Assembly (NCBI GenBank): GCA_037501455.1
Contig: JAZIFV010000099.1
Coordinates: 19,012 to 83,011, forward strand
Direction of reading: 5' to 3'
Origin: Lantana camara
Lineage: Eukaryota > Streptophyta > Magnoliopsida > Lamiales > Verbenaceae
DNA length: 64,000 nucleotides
The notes under the pieces were generated by a model that was not told where the DNA came from, searched no databases, and was given only the letters and a program-made list of their open reading frames with translations. This document shows, one piece after another, positions 38,112 through 51,668 of this stretch (its first letter is position 1; each line of letters opens with the position of its first letter). The translations under genes were made by a program, and so were the position numbers.

Positions 38112-39180
38112 TAAGGGTGCCCCTTGTGGTTCTGCCAAAAATTGAAAACTTTTGTTCTTCGAGTATTTGGGCGAATCAAAGCATCCTAACTACCCATTTC
38201 ACTTATATATTAATGATTATGTTTGGTTTATGCATGGTTGATTTGATTTACATGAGTTTCTGAGGCAATAAAAAATTGGAAAAAGCTGTAAGGGTCCCCC
38301 CTTGCGGTTCTGGCAAAAATTGAAAACCTTTGTTCTTCGAGTATTTGGGCGAATCAAAGCATCCTAACTACCCATTTCACTTATATATTAACGATTATGT
38401 TTGGTTTATGCATGGTTGATATGATTTACATGAGTTTCTGACGCAATCAAAAATTGGAAAAAGCTGTAAGGGTCCCCCCTTGTGGTTCTGGCAAAAATTG
38501 AAAACTTTTGTTCTTCGAGTATTTGGGCGAATCAAAGCATCCTAACTACCCATTTCACTTATATATTAATGATTATGTTTGGTTTATGCATGGTTGATAT
38601 GATTTACATGAGTTTCTGAGGCAATCAAAAATTGGAAAAAGCTGTAAGGGTCCCCCCTTGTGGTTCTGGCAAAAATTGAAAACTTTTGTTCTTCGAGTAT
38701 TTGGGCGAATCAAAGCATCCTAACTACTCATTTCACCTATATATTAACGATTATGTTTGGTTTATGCATGGTTGATATGATTTACATGAGTTTCTGAGGC
38801 AATCAAAAATTGGAAAAAGCTGTAAGGGTGCCCACTTGTGGTTCTGCCAAAAATTGAAAACTTTGGTTCTTCGAGTATTTGGGCGAATCAAAGCATCCTA
38901 ACTACCCATTTCACTTATATATTAATGATTATGTTTGGTTTATGCATGGTTGATATGATTTACATGAGTTTCTGAGGCAATCAAAAATTGGAAAAAGCTG
39001 TAAGGGTCCCCCCTTGCGGTTCTGGCAAAAATTGAAAACCTTTGTTCTTCGAGTATTTGGGCGAATCAAAGCATCCTACCTACCCATTTCACTTATATAT
39101 TAACAATTATGTTTGGTTTATGCATGGTTGATACGATTTACATGATTTTCTGATGCAATCAAAAATTGGAAAAAGCTGTA
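38112..39180. repeat. Ordinary monomers
   Basis: About six monomers of common types (GATTTGATTT with GGCAATAAAAAATTGG, CTGACGC, GGGTGCCCACTTG and TACCTACCC types). The final monomers lead into an eight-monomer repeat. No non-satellite sequence is present. Confidence 0.65.
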
Positions 39181-41734
39181 AGGGTTCCCCCCTTTTGGTT
39201 CTGCCAAAAATTGAAAACTTTTGTTCTTCGAGTATTTGGGCGAATCAAAGCATCCTAACTACCCATTTCACTTATATATTAATGATTATGTTTGGTTTAT
39301 GCATGGTTGATATGATTTACATGAGTTTCTGAGGCAATCAAAAATTGGAAAAAGCTGTAAGGGTCCCCCCTTGTGGTTCTGCCAAAAATTGAAAACTTTT
39401 GTTCTTCGAGTATTTGGGCAAATCAAAGCATCCTAACTACCCATTTCACTTATATATCAACGATTATTTTTGGTTTAGGCATGTTTGATATGATTTACAT
39501 GCGTTTCTGAGGCAATCAAAAATTGGAAAAAGCTGTAAGGATCCCCCCTTGTGGTTCTGCCAAAAATTGAAAACTTTTGTTCTTCGAGTATTTGGGTGAA
39601 TCAAAGCATCCTAACTACTCATTTCACTTATATATTAACGATTATGTTTGGTTTATGCATGGTTGATATGATTTACATGAGTTTCTGAGGCAATCAAAAA
39701 TTGGAAAAAGCTGTAAGGGTCCCCCATTGCGGTTCTGGGAAAAATTGAAAACTTTTGTTCTTCGAGTATTTGGGCAAATCAAAGCATCCTAACTACCCAT
39801 TTCACTTATGTATCAACGATTATTTTTGGTTTAGGCATGTTTGATATGATTTACATGCGTTTCTGAGGCAATCAAAAATTGGAAAAAGCTGTAAGGATCC
39901 CCCCTTGTGGTTCTGCCAAAAATTGAAAACTTTTGTTCTTCGAGTATTTGGGTGAATCAAAGCATCCTAACTACTCATTTCACTTATATATTAACGATTA
40001 TGTTTGGTTTATGCATGGTTGATATGATTTACATGAGTTTCTGAGGCAATCAAAAATTGGAAAAAGCTGTAAGGGTCCCCCCTTGCGGTTCTGGCAAAAA
40101 TTGAAAACTTTTGTTCTTCGAGTATTTGGGCGAATCAAAGCATCCTAACTACTCATTTCACTTATATATTAACGATTATGTTTGGTTTATGCATGGTTGA
40201 TATGATTTACATGAGTTTCTGACGCAATCAAAAATTGGAAAAAGATGTAAGGGTCCCCCCATTGTGGTTCTGCCAAAAATTGAAAACTTTTGTTCTTCGA
40301 GTATTTGGGCGAATCAAAGCATCCTAACTACCCATTTCACTTATATATTAATGATTATGTTTGGTTTATGCATGGTTGATATGATTTACATGAGTTTCTG
40401 AGGCAATCAAAAATTGGAAAAAGCTGTAAGGGTCCCCCCTTGCGGTTCTGGCAAAAATTGAAAACCTTTGTTCTTCGAGTATTTGGGCGAATCAAAGCAT
40501 CCTACCTACCCATTTCACTTATATATTAACAATTATGTTTGGTTTATGCATGGTTGATACGATTTACATGATTTTCTGATGCAATCAAAAATTGGAAAAA
40601 GCTGCAAGGGTTCCCCCCTTTTGGTTCTGCCAAAAATTGAAAACTTTTGTTCTTCGAGTATTTGGGCGAATCAAAGCATCCTAACTACCCATTTCACTTA
40701 TATATTAATGATTATGTTTGGTTTATGCATGGTTGATATGATTTACATGAGTTTCTGAGGCAATCAAAAATTGGAAAAAGCTGTAAGGGTCCCCCCTTGT
40801 GGTTCTGCCAAAAATTGAAAACTTTTGTTCTTCGAGTATTTGGGCAAATCAAAGCATCCTAACTACCCATTTCACTTATATATCAACGATTATTTTTGGT
40901 TTAGGCATGTTTGATATGATTTACATGCGTTTCTGAGGCAATCAAAAATTGGAAAAAGCTGTAAGGATCCCCCCTTGTGGTTCTGCCAAAAATTGAAAAC
41001 TTTTGTTCTTCGAGTATTTGGGTGAATCAAAGCATCCTAACTACTCATTTCACTTATATATTAACGATTATGTTTGGTTTATGCATGGTTGATATGATTT
41101 ACATGAGTTTCTGAGGCAATCAAAAATTGGAAAAAGCTGTAAGGGTCCCCCCTTGCGGTTCTGGCAAAAATTGAAAACTTTTGTTCTTCGAGTATTTGGG
41201 CGAATCAAAGCATCCTAACTACCCATTTCACTTATGTATCAACGATTATTTTTGGTTTAGGCATGTTTGATATGATTTACATGCGTTTCTGAGGCAATCA
41301 AAAATTGGAAAAAGCTGTAAGGATCCCCCCTTGTGGTTCTGCCAAAAATTGAAAACTTTTGTTCTTCGAGTATTTGGGTGAATCAAAGCATCCTAACTAC
41401 TCATTTCACTTATATATTAACGATTAAGTTTGGTTTATGCATGGTTGATATGATTTACATGAGTTTCTGAGGCAATCAAAAATTGGAAAAAGCTGTAAGG
41501 GTCCCCCATTGCGGTTCTGGGAAAAATTGAAAACTTTTGTTCTTCGAGTATTTGGGCAAATCAAAGCATCCTAACTACCCATTTCACTTATATATCAACG
41601 ATTATTTTTGGTTTAGGCATGTTTGATATGATTTACATGCGTTTCTGAGGCAATCAAAAATTGGAAAAAGCTGTAAGGATCCCCCCTTGTGGTTCTGCCA
41701 AAAATTGAAAACTTTTGTTCTTCGAGTATTTGGG
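39181..41734. repeat. Short-range repeat block marked by TTTAGGCATG
   Basis: A monomer type with GGTTTAGGCATGTTTGATATG and GTAAGGATCCCCCC recurs at about 39474, 39830, 40902, 41255 and 41612, with spacings of about two and six monomers. A rarer marker, AGGGTTCCCCCCTTTTGG, occurs at 39181 and about 40607, 1426 bp apart (eight monomers plus 2). The pattern suggests an eight-monomer duplication followed by dimer duplications. The same type reappears at about 46778, 48205 and 51412. Confidence 0.75.
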
Positions 41735-43338
41735 TGAATCAAAGCATCCTAACTACTCATTTCACTTATATATTAACGATTATGTTTGGTTTATGCATGG
41801 TTGATATGATTTACATGAGTTTCTGAGGCAATCAAAAATTGGAAAAAGCTGTAAGGGTCCCCCCTTGCGGTTCTGGCAAAAATTGAAAACTTTTGTTCTT
41901 CGAGTATTTGGGCGAATCAAAGCATCCTAACTACTCATTTCACTTATATATTAACGATTATGTTTGGTTTATGCATGGTTGATATGATTTACATGAGTTT
42001 CTGACGCAATCAAAAATTGGAAAAAGATGTAAGGGTCCCCCCATTGTGGTTCTGCCAAAAATTGAAAACTTTTGTTCTTCGAGTATTTGGGCGAATCAAA
42101 GCATCCTAACTACCCATTTCACTTATATATTAATGATTATGTTTGGTTTATGCATGGTTGATTTGATTTACATGAGTTTCTGAGGCAATAAAAAATTGGA
42201 AAAAGCTGTAAGGGTCCCCCCTTGCGGTTCTGGCAAAAATTGAAATCCTTTGTTCTTCGAGTATTTGGGCGAATCAAAGCATCCTAACTACCCATTTCAC
42301 TTGTACATTAATGATTATGTTTGGTTTATGCATGGTTGATATGATTTACATGAGTTTCTGAGGCAATCAAAAATTGGAAAAAGCTGTAAGGGTCCCCCCT
42401 TGTGGTTCTGGCAAAAATTGAAAACTTTTGTTCTTCGAGTATTTGGACGAATCAAAGCATCCTAACTACTCATTTCACATATATATTAACGATTATGTTT
42501 GGTTTATGCATGGTTGATATGATTTACATGAGTTTCTGAGGCAATCAAAAATTGGAAAAAGCTGTAAGGGTGCCCACTTGTGGTTCTGCCAAAAATTGAA
42601 AACTTTTGTTCTTCGAGTATTTGGGCGAATCAAAGCATCCTAACTACCCATTTCACTTATATATTAATGATTATGTTTGGTTTATGCATGGTTGATATGA
42701 TTTACATGAGTTTCTGAGGCAATCAAAAATTGGAAAAAGCTATAAGGGTCCCCCCTTGCGGTTCTGGCAAAAATTGAAAACCTTTGTTCTTCGAGTATTT
42801 GGGCGAATCAAAGCATCCTACCTACCCATTTCACTTATATATTAACAATTATGTTTGGTTTATGCATGGTTGATACGATTTACATGAGTTTCTGACGCAA
42901 TCAAAAATTGGAAAAAGCTGTAAGGGTCCCCCCTTGTGGTTCTGCCAAAAATTAAGAACTTTTGTTCTTCGAGTATTTGGGCGAATCAAAGCATCCTAAC
43001 TACCCATTTCACTTATATATTAATGATTATGTTTGGTTTATGCATGGTTGATATGATTTACATGAGTTTCTGAGGCAATCAAAAATTGGAAAAAGCTGTA
43101 AGGGTCCCCCCTTGTGGTTTTGGCAAAAATTGAAAACTTTTGTTCTTCGAGTATTTGGGCGAATCAAAGCATCCTAACTACTCATTTCACCTATATATTA
43201 ATGATTATGTTTGGTTTATGCATGGTTGATATGATTTACATGAGTTTCTGAGGCAATCAAAAATTGGAAAAAGCTGTAAGGGTGCCCACTTGTGGTTCTG
43301 CCAAAAATTGAAAACTTTTGTTCTTCGAGTATTTGGGC
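41735..43338. repeat. Nine-monomer higher-order repeat, copy 1 (1604 bp)
   Basis: Directly followed by a second copy at 43339-44942. Markers in order are AAAGATGTAAGGG with CCCCCCATTG (42025 and 43629), ATTGAAATCCTTTG (42239 and 43843), CACTTGTACATT, TATTTGGACGAATC, GGGTGCCCAC, GCTATAAGGG, CCTACCTACCC, AAAATTAAGAAC (about 42949 and 44553) and GGTTTTGGC. The left edge is where GGGTGAATC (41734) replaces GGGCGAATC of the second copy. Confidence 0.9.
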
Positions 43339-44942
43339 GAATCAAAGCATCCTAACTACTCATTTCACTTATATATTAACGATTATGTTTGGTTTATGCA
43401 TGGTTGATATGATTTACATGAGTTTCTGAGGCAATCAAAAATTGGAAAAAGCTGTAAGGGTCCCCCCTTGCGGTTCTGGCAAAAATTGAAAACTTTTGTT
43501 CTTCGAGTATTTGGGCGAATCAAAGCATCCTAACTACTCATTTCACTTATATATTAACGATTATGTTTGGTTTATGCATGGTTGATATGATTTACATGAG
43601 TTTCTGACGCAATCAAAAATTGGAAAAAGATGTAAGGGTCCCCCCATTGTGGTTCTGCCAAAAATTGAAAACTTTCGTTCTTCGAGTATTTGGGCGAATC
43701 AAAGCATCCTAACTACCCATTTCACTTATATATTAATGATTATGTTTTGTTTATGCATGGTTGATTTGATTTACATGAGTTTCTGAGGCAATAAAAAATT
43801 GGAAAAAGCTGTAAGGGTCCCCCCTTGCGGTTCTGGCAAAAATTGAAATCCTTTGTTCTTCGAGTATTTGGGCGAATCAAAGCATCCTAACTACCCATTT
43901 CACTTGTACATTAATGATTATGTTTGGTTTATGCATGGTTGATATGATTTACATGAGTTTCTGAGGCAATCAAAAATTGGAAAAAGCTGTAAGTGTCCCC
44001 CCTTGTGGTTCTGGCAAAAATTGAAAACTTTTGTTCTTCGAGTATTTGGACGAATCAAAGCATCCTAACTACTCATTTCACATATATATTAACGATTATG
44101 TTTGGTTTATGCATGGTTGATATGATTTACATGAGTTTCTGAGGCAATCAAAAATTGGAAAAAGCTGTAAGGGTGCCCACTTGTGGTTCTGCCAAAAATT
44201 GAAAACTTTTGTTCTTCGAGTATTTGGGCGAATCAAAGCATCCTAACTACCCATTTCACTTATATATTAATGATTATGTTTGGTTTATGCATGGTTGATA
44301 TGATTTACATGAGTTTCTGAGGCAATCAAAAATTGGAAAAAGCTATAAGGGTCCCCCCTTGCGGTTCTGGCAAAAATTGAAAACCTTTGTTCTTCGAGTA
44401 TTTGGGCGAATCAAAGCATCCTACCTACCCATTTCACTTATATATTAACAATTATGTTTGGTTTATGCATGGTTGATACGATTTACATGAGTTTCTGACG
44501 CAATCAAAAATTGGAAAAAGCTGTAAGGGTCCCCCCTTGTGGTTCTGCCAAAAATTAAGAACTTTTGTTCTTCGAGTATTTGGGCGAATCAAAGCATCCT
44601 AACTACCCATTTCACTTATATATTAATGATTATGTTTGGTTTATGCATGGTTGATATGATTTACATGAGTTTCTGAGGCAATCAAAAATTGGAAAAAGCT
44701 GTAAGGGTCCCCCCTTGTGGTTTTGGCAAAAATTGAAAACTTTTGTTCTTCGAGTATTTGGGCGAATCAAAGCATCCTAACTACTCATTTCACCTATATA
44801 TTAATGATTATGTTTGGTTTATGCATGGTTGATATGATTTACATGAGTTTCTGAGGCAATCAAAAATTGGAAAAAGCTGTAAGGGTGCCCACTTGTGGTT
44901 CTGCCAAAAATTGAAAACTTTTGTTCTTCGAGTATTTGGGCG
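43339..44942. repeat. Nine-monomer higher-order repeat, copy 2 (1604 bp)
   Basis: Second tandem copy of 41735-43338. Only a few changes are visible: ACTTTCGTTC near 43672, ATGTTTTGTTT near 43742 and GTAAGTGTCC near 43991. The copies part at 43368/44972 (CTACTCAT against CTACCCAT), just past the duplication. Partial copies of the same order continue at about 45420-46330 and 47550-47960, and longer ones from about 48976 and 51825. Confidence 0.9.
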
Positions 44943-46552
44943 AATCAAAGCATCCTAACTACCCATTTCACTTATATATTAATGATTATGTTTGGTTTAT
45001 GCATGGTTGATATGATTTACATGAGTTTCTGAGGCAATCAAAAATTGGAAAAAGCTGTAAGGGTCCCCCCTTGCGGTTCTGGCAAAAATTGAAAACCTTT
45101 GTTCTTCGAGTATTTGGGCGAATCAAAGCATCCTAACTACCCATTTCACTTATATATTAACAATTATGTTTGGTTTATGCATGGTTGATACGATTTACAT
45201 GAGTTTCTGACGCAATGAAAAATTGGAAAAAGCTGTAAGGGTCCCCCCTTGTGGTTCTGCCAAAAATTGAAAACTTTTGTTCTTCGAGTATTTGGGCGAA
45301 TCAAAGCATCGTAACTACCCATTTCACTTATATATTAATGATTATGTTTGGTTTATGCATGGTTGATATAATTTACATGAGTTTCTGAGGCAATCAAAAA
45401 TTGGAAAAAGCTGTAAGGGTCCCCCCTTGCGGTTCTGGCAAAAATTGAAAACTTTTGTTCTTCGAGTATTTGGGCGAATCAAAGCATCCTAACTACTCAT
45501 TTCACTTATATATTAACGATTATGTTTGGTTTATGCATGGTTGATATGATTTACATGAGTTTCTGACGCAATCAAAAATTGGAAAAAGATGTAAGGGTCC
45601 CCCCATTGTGGTTCTGCCAAAAATTGAAAACTTTTGTTCTTCGAGTATTTGGGCGAATCAAAGCATCCTAACTACCCATTTCACTTATATATTAATGATT
45701 ATGTTTGGTTTATGCATGGTTGATTTGATTTACATGAGTTTCTGAGGCAATAAAAAATTGGAAAAAGCTGTAAGGGTCCCCCCTTGCGGTTCTGGCAAAA
45801 ATTGAAATCCTTTGTTCTTCGAGTATTTGGGCGAATCAAAGCATCCTAACTACCCATTTCACTTGTACATTAATGATTATGTTTGGTTTATGCATGGTTG
45901 ATATGATTTACATGAGTTTCTGAGGCAATCAAAAATTGGAAAAAGCTGTAAGGGTCCCCCCTTGTGGTTCTGGCAAAAATTGAAAACTTTTGTTCTTCGA
46001 GTATTTGGACGAATCAAAGCATCCTAACTACTCATTTCACATATATATTAACGATTATGTTTGGTTTATGCATGGTTGATATGATTTACATGAGTTTCTG
46101 AGGCAATCAAAAATTGGAAAAAGCTGTAAGGGTGCCCACTTGTGGTTCTGCCAAAAATTGAAAACTTTTGTTCTTCGAGTATTTGGGCGAATCAAAGCAT
46201 CCTAACTACCCATTTCACTTATATATTAATGATTATGATTGGTTTATGCATGGTTGATATGATTTACATGAGTTTCTGAGGCAATCAAAAATTGGAAAAA
46301 GCTATAAGGGTCCCCCCTTGCGGTTCTGGCAAAAATTGAAAACTTTTGTTCTTCGAGTATTTGGGCGAATCAAAGCATCCTAACTACTCATTTCACTTAT
46401 ATATTAACGATTATGTTTGGTTTATGCATGGTTGATATGATTTACATGAGTTTCTGACGCAATCAAAAATTGGAAAAAGATGTAAGGGTCCCCCCATTGT
46501 GGTTCTGCCAAAAATTGAAAACTTTTGTTCTTCGAGTATTTGGGCGAATCAA
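44943..46552. repeat. Partial third copy of the nine-monomer order
   Basis: After about two and a half monomers of other types, the order resumes at AAAGATGTAAGGG (45587, 1958 bp or eleven monomers after 43629) and runs to about 46330. There it jumps to another monomer type: CTATAAGGG is followed by AAACTTTTG instead of AAACCTTTG. This junction is a plausible exchange point. Confidence 0.7.
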
Positions 46553-48705
46553 AGCATCCTAACTACCCATTTCACTTATATATTAATGATTATGTTTGGT
46601 TTATGCATGGTTGATATGATTAACATGAGTTTCTGAGGCAATCAAAAATTGGAAAAAGCTGTAAGGGTCCCCCCTTGCGGTTCTGGGAAAAATTGAAAAC
46701 TTTTGTTCTTCGAGTATTTGGGCAAATCAAAGCATCCTAACTACCCATTTCACTTATATATCAACGATTATTTTTGGTTTAGGCATGTTTGATATGATTT
46801 ACATGCGTTTCTGAGGCAATCAAAAATTGGAAAAAGCTGTAAGGATCCCCCCTTGTGGTTCTGCCAAAAATTGAAAACTTTTGTTCTTCGAGTATTTGGG
46901 TGAATCAAAGCATCCTAACTACTCATTTCACTTATATATTAACGATTATGTTTGGTTTATGCATGGTTGATATGATTTACATGAGTTTCTGAGGCAATCA
47001 AAAATTGGAAAAAGCGGTAAGGGTCCCCCCTTGCGGTTCTGGCAAAAATTGAAAACTTTTGTTCTTCGAGTATTTGGGCGAATCAAAGCATCCTAACTAC
47101 TCATTTCACTTATATATTAACGATTATGTTTGGTTTATGCATGGTTGATATGATTTACATGAGTTTCTGACGCAATCAAAAATTGGAAAAAGATGTAAGG
47201 GTCCCCCCATTGTGGTTCTGCCAAAAATTGAAAACTTTTGTTCTTCGAGTATTTGGGCGAATCAAAGCATCCTAACTACCCATTTCACTTATATATTAAT
47301 GATTATGTTTGGTTTATGCATGGTTGATATGATTTACATGAGTTTCTGACGCAATCAAAAATTGGAAAAAGATGTAAGGGTCCCCCCATTGTGGTTCTGC
47401 CAAAAATTGAAAACTTTTGTTCTTCGAGTATTTGGGCGAATCAAAGCATCCTAACTACTCATTTCACTTATATATTAACGATTATGTTTGGTTTATGCAT
47501 GGTTGATATGATTTACATGAGTTTCTGACGCAATCAAAAATTGGAAAAAGATGTAAGGGTCCCCCCATTGTGGTTCTGCCAAAAATTGAAAACTTTTGTT
47601 CTTCGAGTATTTGGGCGAATCAAAGCATCCTAACTACCCATTTCACTTATATATTAATGATTATGTTTGGTTTATGCATGGTTGATTTGATTTACATGAG
47701 TTTCTGAGGCAATAAAAAATTGGAAAAAGCTGTAAGGGTCCCCCCTTGCGGTTCTGGCAAAAATTGAAATCCTTTGTTCTTCGAGTATTTGGGCGAATCA
47801 AAGCATCCTAACTACCCATTTCACTTGTACATTAATGATTATGTTTGGTTTATGCATGGTTGATATGATTTACATGAGTTTCTGAGGCAATCAAAAATTG
47901 GAAAAAGCTGTAAGGGTCCCCCCTTGTGGTTCTGGCAAAAATTGAAAACTTTTGTTCTTCGAGTATTTGGGCGAATCAAAGCATCCTAACTACCCATTTC
48001 ACTTATATATTAATGATTATGTTTGGTTTATGCATGGTTGATATGATTAACATGAGTTTCTGAGGCAATCAAAAATTGGAAAAAGCTGTAAGGGTCCCCC
48101 CTTGCGGTTCTGGGAAAAATTGAAAACTTTTGTTCTTCGAGTATTTGGGCAAATCAAAGCATCCTAACTACCCATTTCACTTATATATCAACGATTATTT
48201 TTGGTTTAGGCATGTTTGATATGATTTACATGCGTTTCTGAGGCAATCAAAAATTGGAAAAAGCTGTAAGGATCCCCCCTTGTGGTTCTGCCAAAAATTG
48301 AAAACTTTTGTTCTTCGAGTATTTGGGTGAATCAAAGCATCCTAACTACTCATTTCACTTATATATTAACGATTATGTTTGGTTTATGCATGGTTGATAT
48401 GATTTACATGAGTTTCTGAGGCAATCAAAAATTGGAAAAAGCGGTAAGGGTCCCCCCTTGCGGTTCTGGCAAAAATTGAAAACTTTTGTTCTTCGAGTAT
48501 TTGGGCGAATCAAAGCATCCTAACTACTCATTTCACTTATATATTAACGATTATGTTTGGTTTATGCATGGTTGATATGATTTACATGAGTTTCTGACGC
48601 AATCAAAAATTGGAAAAAGATGTAAGGGTCCCCCCATTGTGGTTCTGCCAAAAATTGAAAACTTTTGTTCTTCGAGTATTTGGGCGAATCAAAGCATCCT
48701 AACTA
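46553..48705. repeat. Eight-monomer duplication (offset 1427 bp)
   Basis: The segments 46553-47278 and 47980-48705 share GATTAACATGAG, TTCTGGGAAAAATTG, GGTTTAGGCATG (46777 and 48204), GTAAGGATCC, AAAGCGGTAAGGG and AAAGATGTAAGGG (47191 and 48618). The offset is 8 x 178 plus 3. A third copy of this order begins at about 51188, with TTTAGGCATG at about 51411. Confidence 0.8.
47191..47727. repeat. Run of three 179-bp monomers, first run
   Basis: AGATGTAAGGGTCCCCCCATTG occurs at 47191, 47370 and 47549, exactly 179 bp apart, the extra base coming from the A after the C-tract. The three copies differ only at a few sites, such as CTACCC against CTACTC and ATTAATG against ATTAACG. This is local amplification of one monomer type rather than of a higher-order unit. 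Confidence 0.85.
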
Positions 48706-49154
48706 CTCATTTCACTTATATATTAACGATTATGTTTGGTTTATGCATGGTTGATATGATTTACATGAGTTTCTGACGCAATCAAAAATTGGAAAAAGAT
48801 GTAAGGGTCCCCCCATTGTGGTTCTGCCAAAAATTGAAAACTTTTGTTCTTCGAGTATTTGGGCGAATCAAAGCATCCTAACTACTCATTTCACTTATAT
48901 ATTAACGATTATGTTTGGTTTATGCATGGTTGATATGATTTACATGAGTTTCTGACGCAATCAAAAATTGGAAAAAGATGTAAGGGTCCCCCCATTGTGG
49001 TTCTGCCAAAAATTGAAAACTTTTGTTCTTCGAGTATTTGGGCGAATCAAAGCATCCTAACTACCCATTTCACTTATATATTAATGATTATGTTTGGTTT
49101 ATGCATGGTTGATTTGATTTACATGAGTTTCTGAGGCAATAAAAAATTGGAAAA
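48618..49154. repeat. Run of three 179-bp monomers, second run
   Basis: The same type recurs at 48618, 48797 and 48976, again 179 bp apart. The internal pattern differs from the first run: the first two copies are followed by CTACTC/ATTAACG and the third by CTACCC/ATTAATG. The two runs may therefore have expanded separately inside the two copies of the eight-monomer duplication. Confidence 0.85.
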
Positions 49155-51250
49155 AGCTGTAAGGGTCCCCCCTTGCGGTTCTGGCAAAAATTGAAATCCT
49201 TTGTTCTTCGAGTATTTGGGCGAATCAAAGCATCCTAACTACCCATTTCACTTGTACATTAATGATTATGTTTGGTTTATGCATGGTTGATATGATTTAC
49301 ATGAGTTTCTGAGGCAATCAAAAATTGGAAAAAGCTGTAAGGGTCCCCCCTTGTGGTTCTGGCAAAAATTGAAAACTTTTGTTCTTCGAGTATTTGGACG
49401 AATCAAAGCATCCTAACTACTCATTTCACATATATATTAACGATTATGTTTGGTTTATGCATGGTTGATATGATTTACATGAGTTTCTGAGGCAATCAAA
49501 AATTGGAAAAAGCTGTAAGGGTGCCCACTTGTGGTTCTGCCAAAAATTGAAAACTTTTGTTCTTCGAGTATTTGGGCGAATCAAAGCATCCTAACTACCC
49601 ATTTCACTTATATATTAATGATTATGATTGGTTTATGCATGGTTGATATGATTTACATGAGTTTCTGAGGCAATCAAAAATTGGAAAAAGCTATAAGGGT
49701 CCCCCCTTGCGGTTCTGGCAAAAATTGAAAACCTTTGTTCTTCGAGTATTTGGGCGAATCAAAGCATCCTACCTACCCATTTCACTTATATATTAACAAT
49801 TATGTTTGGTTTATGCATGGTTGATACGATTTACATGAGTTTCTGACGCAATCAAAAATTGGAAAAAGCTGTAAGGGTCCCCCCTTGTGGTTCTGCCAAA
49901 AATTAAGAACTTTTGTTCTTCGAGTATTTGGGCGAATCAAAGCATCCTAACTACCCATTTCACTTATATATTAATGATTATGTTTGGTTTATGCATGGTT
50001 GATATGATTTACATGAGTTTCTGAGGCAATCAAAAATTGGAAAAAGCTGTAAGGGTCCCCCCTTGTGGTTTTGGCAAAAATTGAAAACTTTTGTTCTTCG
50101 AGTATTTGGGCGAATCAAAGCATCCTAACTACTCATTTCACGTATATATTAATGATTATGTTTGGTTTATGCATGGTTGATATGATTTACATTAGTTTCT
50201 GAGGCAATCAAAAATTGGAAAAAGCTGTAAGGGTGCCCACTTGTGGTTTTGCCAAAAATTGAAAACTTTTGTTCTTCGAGTATTTGGGCGAATCAAAGCA
50301 TCCTAACTACCCATTTCACTTATATATTAATGATTATGTTTGGTTTATGCATGGTTGATATGATTTACATGAGTTTCTGAGGCAATCAAAAATTGGAAAA
50401 AGCTGTAAGGGTCCCCCCTTGCGGTTCTGGCAAAAATTGAAAACCTTTGTTCTTCGAGTATTTGGGCGAATCAAAGCATCCTACCTACCCATTTCACTTA
50501 TATATTAACAATTATGTTTGGTTTATGCATGGTTGATACGATTTACATGAGTTTCTGACGCAATGAAAAATTGGAAAAAGCTGTAAGGGTCCCCCCTTGT
50601 GGTTCTGCCAAAAATTGAAAACTTTTGTTCTTCGAGTATTTGGGCGAATCAAAGCATCGTAACTACCCATTTCACTTATATATTAATGATTATGTTTGGT
50701 TTATGCATGGTTGATATAATTTACATGAGTTTCTGAGGCAATCAAAAATTGGAAAAAGCTGTAAGGGTCCTCCCTTGTGGTTCTGGCAAAAATTGAAAAC
50801 TTTTGTTCTTCGAGTATTTGGGCGAATCAAAGCATCCTAACTACCCATTTCACTTATATATTAATGATTATGTTTGGTTTATGCATGGTTGATTTGATTT
50901 ACATGAATTTCTGAGACAATAAAAAATTGGAAAAAGCTGTAAGGGTCCCCCCTTGCGGTTCTGGCAAAAATTGAAATCCTTTGTTCTTCGAGTATTTGGG
51001 CGAATCAAAGCATCCTAACTACCCATTTCACTTATAAATTAACGATTATGTTTGGTTTATGCATGGTTGATATGATTTACATGAGTTTCTGACGCAATCA
51101 AAAATTGGAAAAAGCTGTAAGGGTCCCCCCTTGTGGTTCTGGCAAAAATTGAAAACTTTTGTTCTTCGAGTATTTGGGCGAATCAAAGCATCCTAACTAC
51201 CCATTTCACTTATATATTAATGATTATGTTTGGTTTATGCATGGTTGATA
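48820..51250. repeat. 2.4-kb duplication, copy 1 (offset 2849 bp)
   Basis: This matches 51669-54099 at 16 monomers plus 1 bp. It contains the nine-monomer order in full, followed by GATATAATTT with TCCTCCC (about 50713), GAGACAATAAAAAATTGG (about 50911) and TTATAAATTAACG (about 51031). The copies diverge at GATTAACATG (51255) against GATTTACATG. Private changes here include CACGTATATATT near 50140, ACATTAGTTTC near 50190 and ACATGAATTTC near 50901. Confidence 0.8.
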
Positions 51251-51668
51251 TGATTAACATGAGTTTCTGAGGCAATCAAAAATTGGAAAAAGCTGTAAGG
51301 GTCCCCCCTTGCGGTTCTGGGAAAAATTGAAAACTTTTGTTCTTCGAGTATTTGGGCAAATCAAAGCATCCTAACTACCCATTTCACTTATATATCAACG
51401 ATTATTTTTGGTTTAGGCATGTTTGATATGATTTACATGCGTTTCTGAGGCAATCAAAAATTGGAAAAAGCTGTAAGGATCCCCCCTTGTGGTTCTGCCA
51501 AAAATTGAAAACTTTTGTTCTTCGAGTATTTGGGTGAATCAAAGCATCCTAACTACTCATTTCACTTATATATTAACGATTATGTTTGGTTTATGCATGG
51601 TTGATATGATTTACATGAGTTTCTGAGGCAATCAAAAATTGGAAAAAGCGGTAAGGGTCCCCCCTTGC
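51251..51668. repeat. Third copy of the TTTAGGCATG segment
   Basis: About two monomers (GATTAACATGAG, TTCTGGGAAAAATTG, TTTAGGCATG, GTAAGGATCC, AAAGCGG) matching 46614 and 48041 onward. They link the end of the first 2.4-kb copy to the beginning of the second. Confidence 0.7.
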
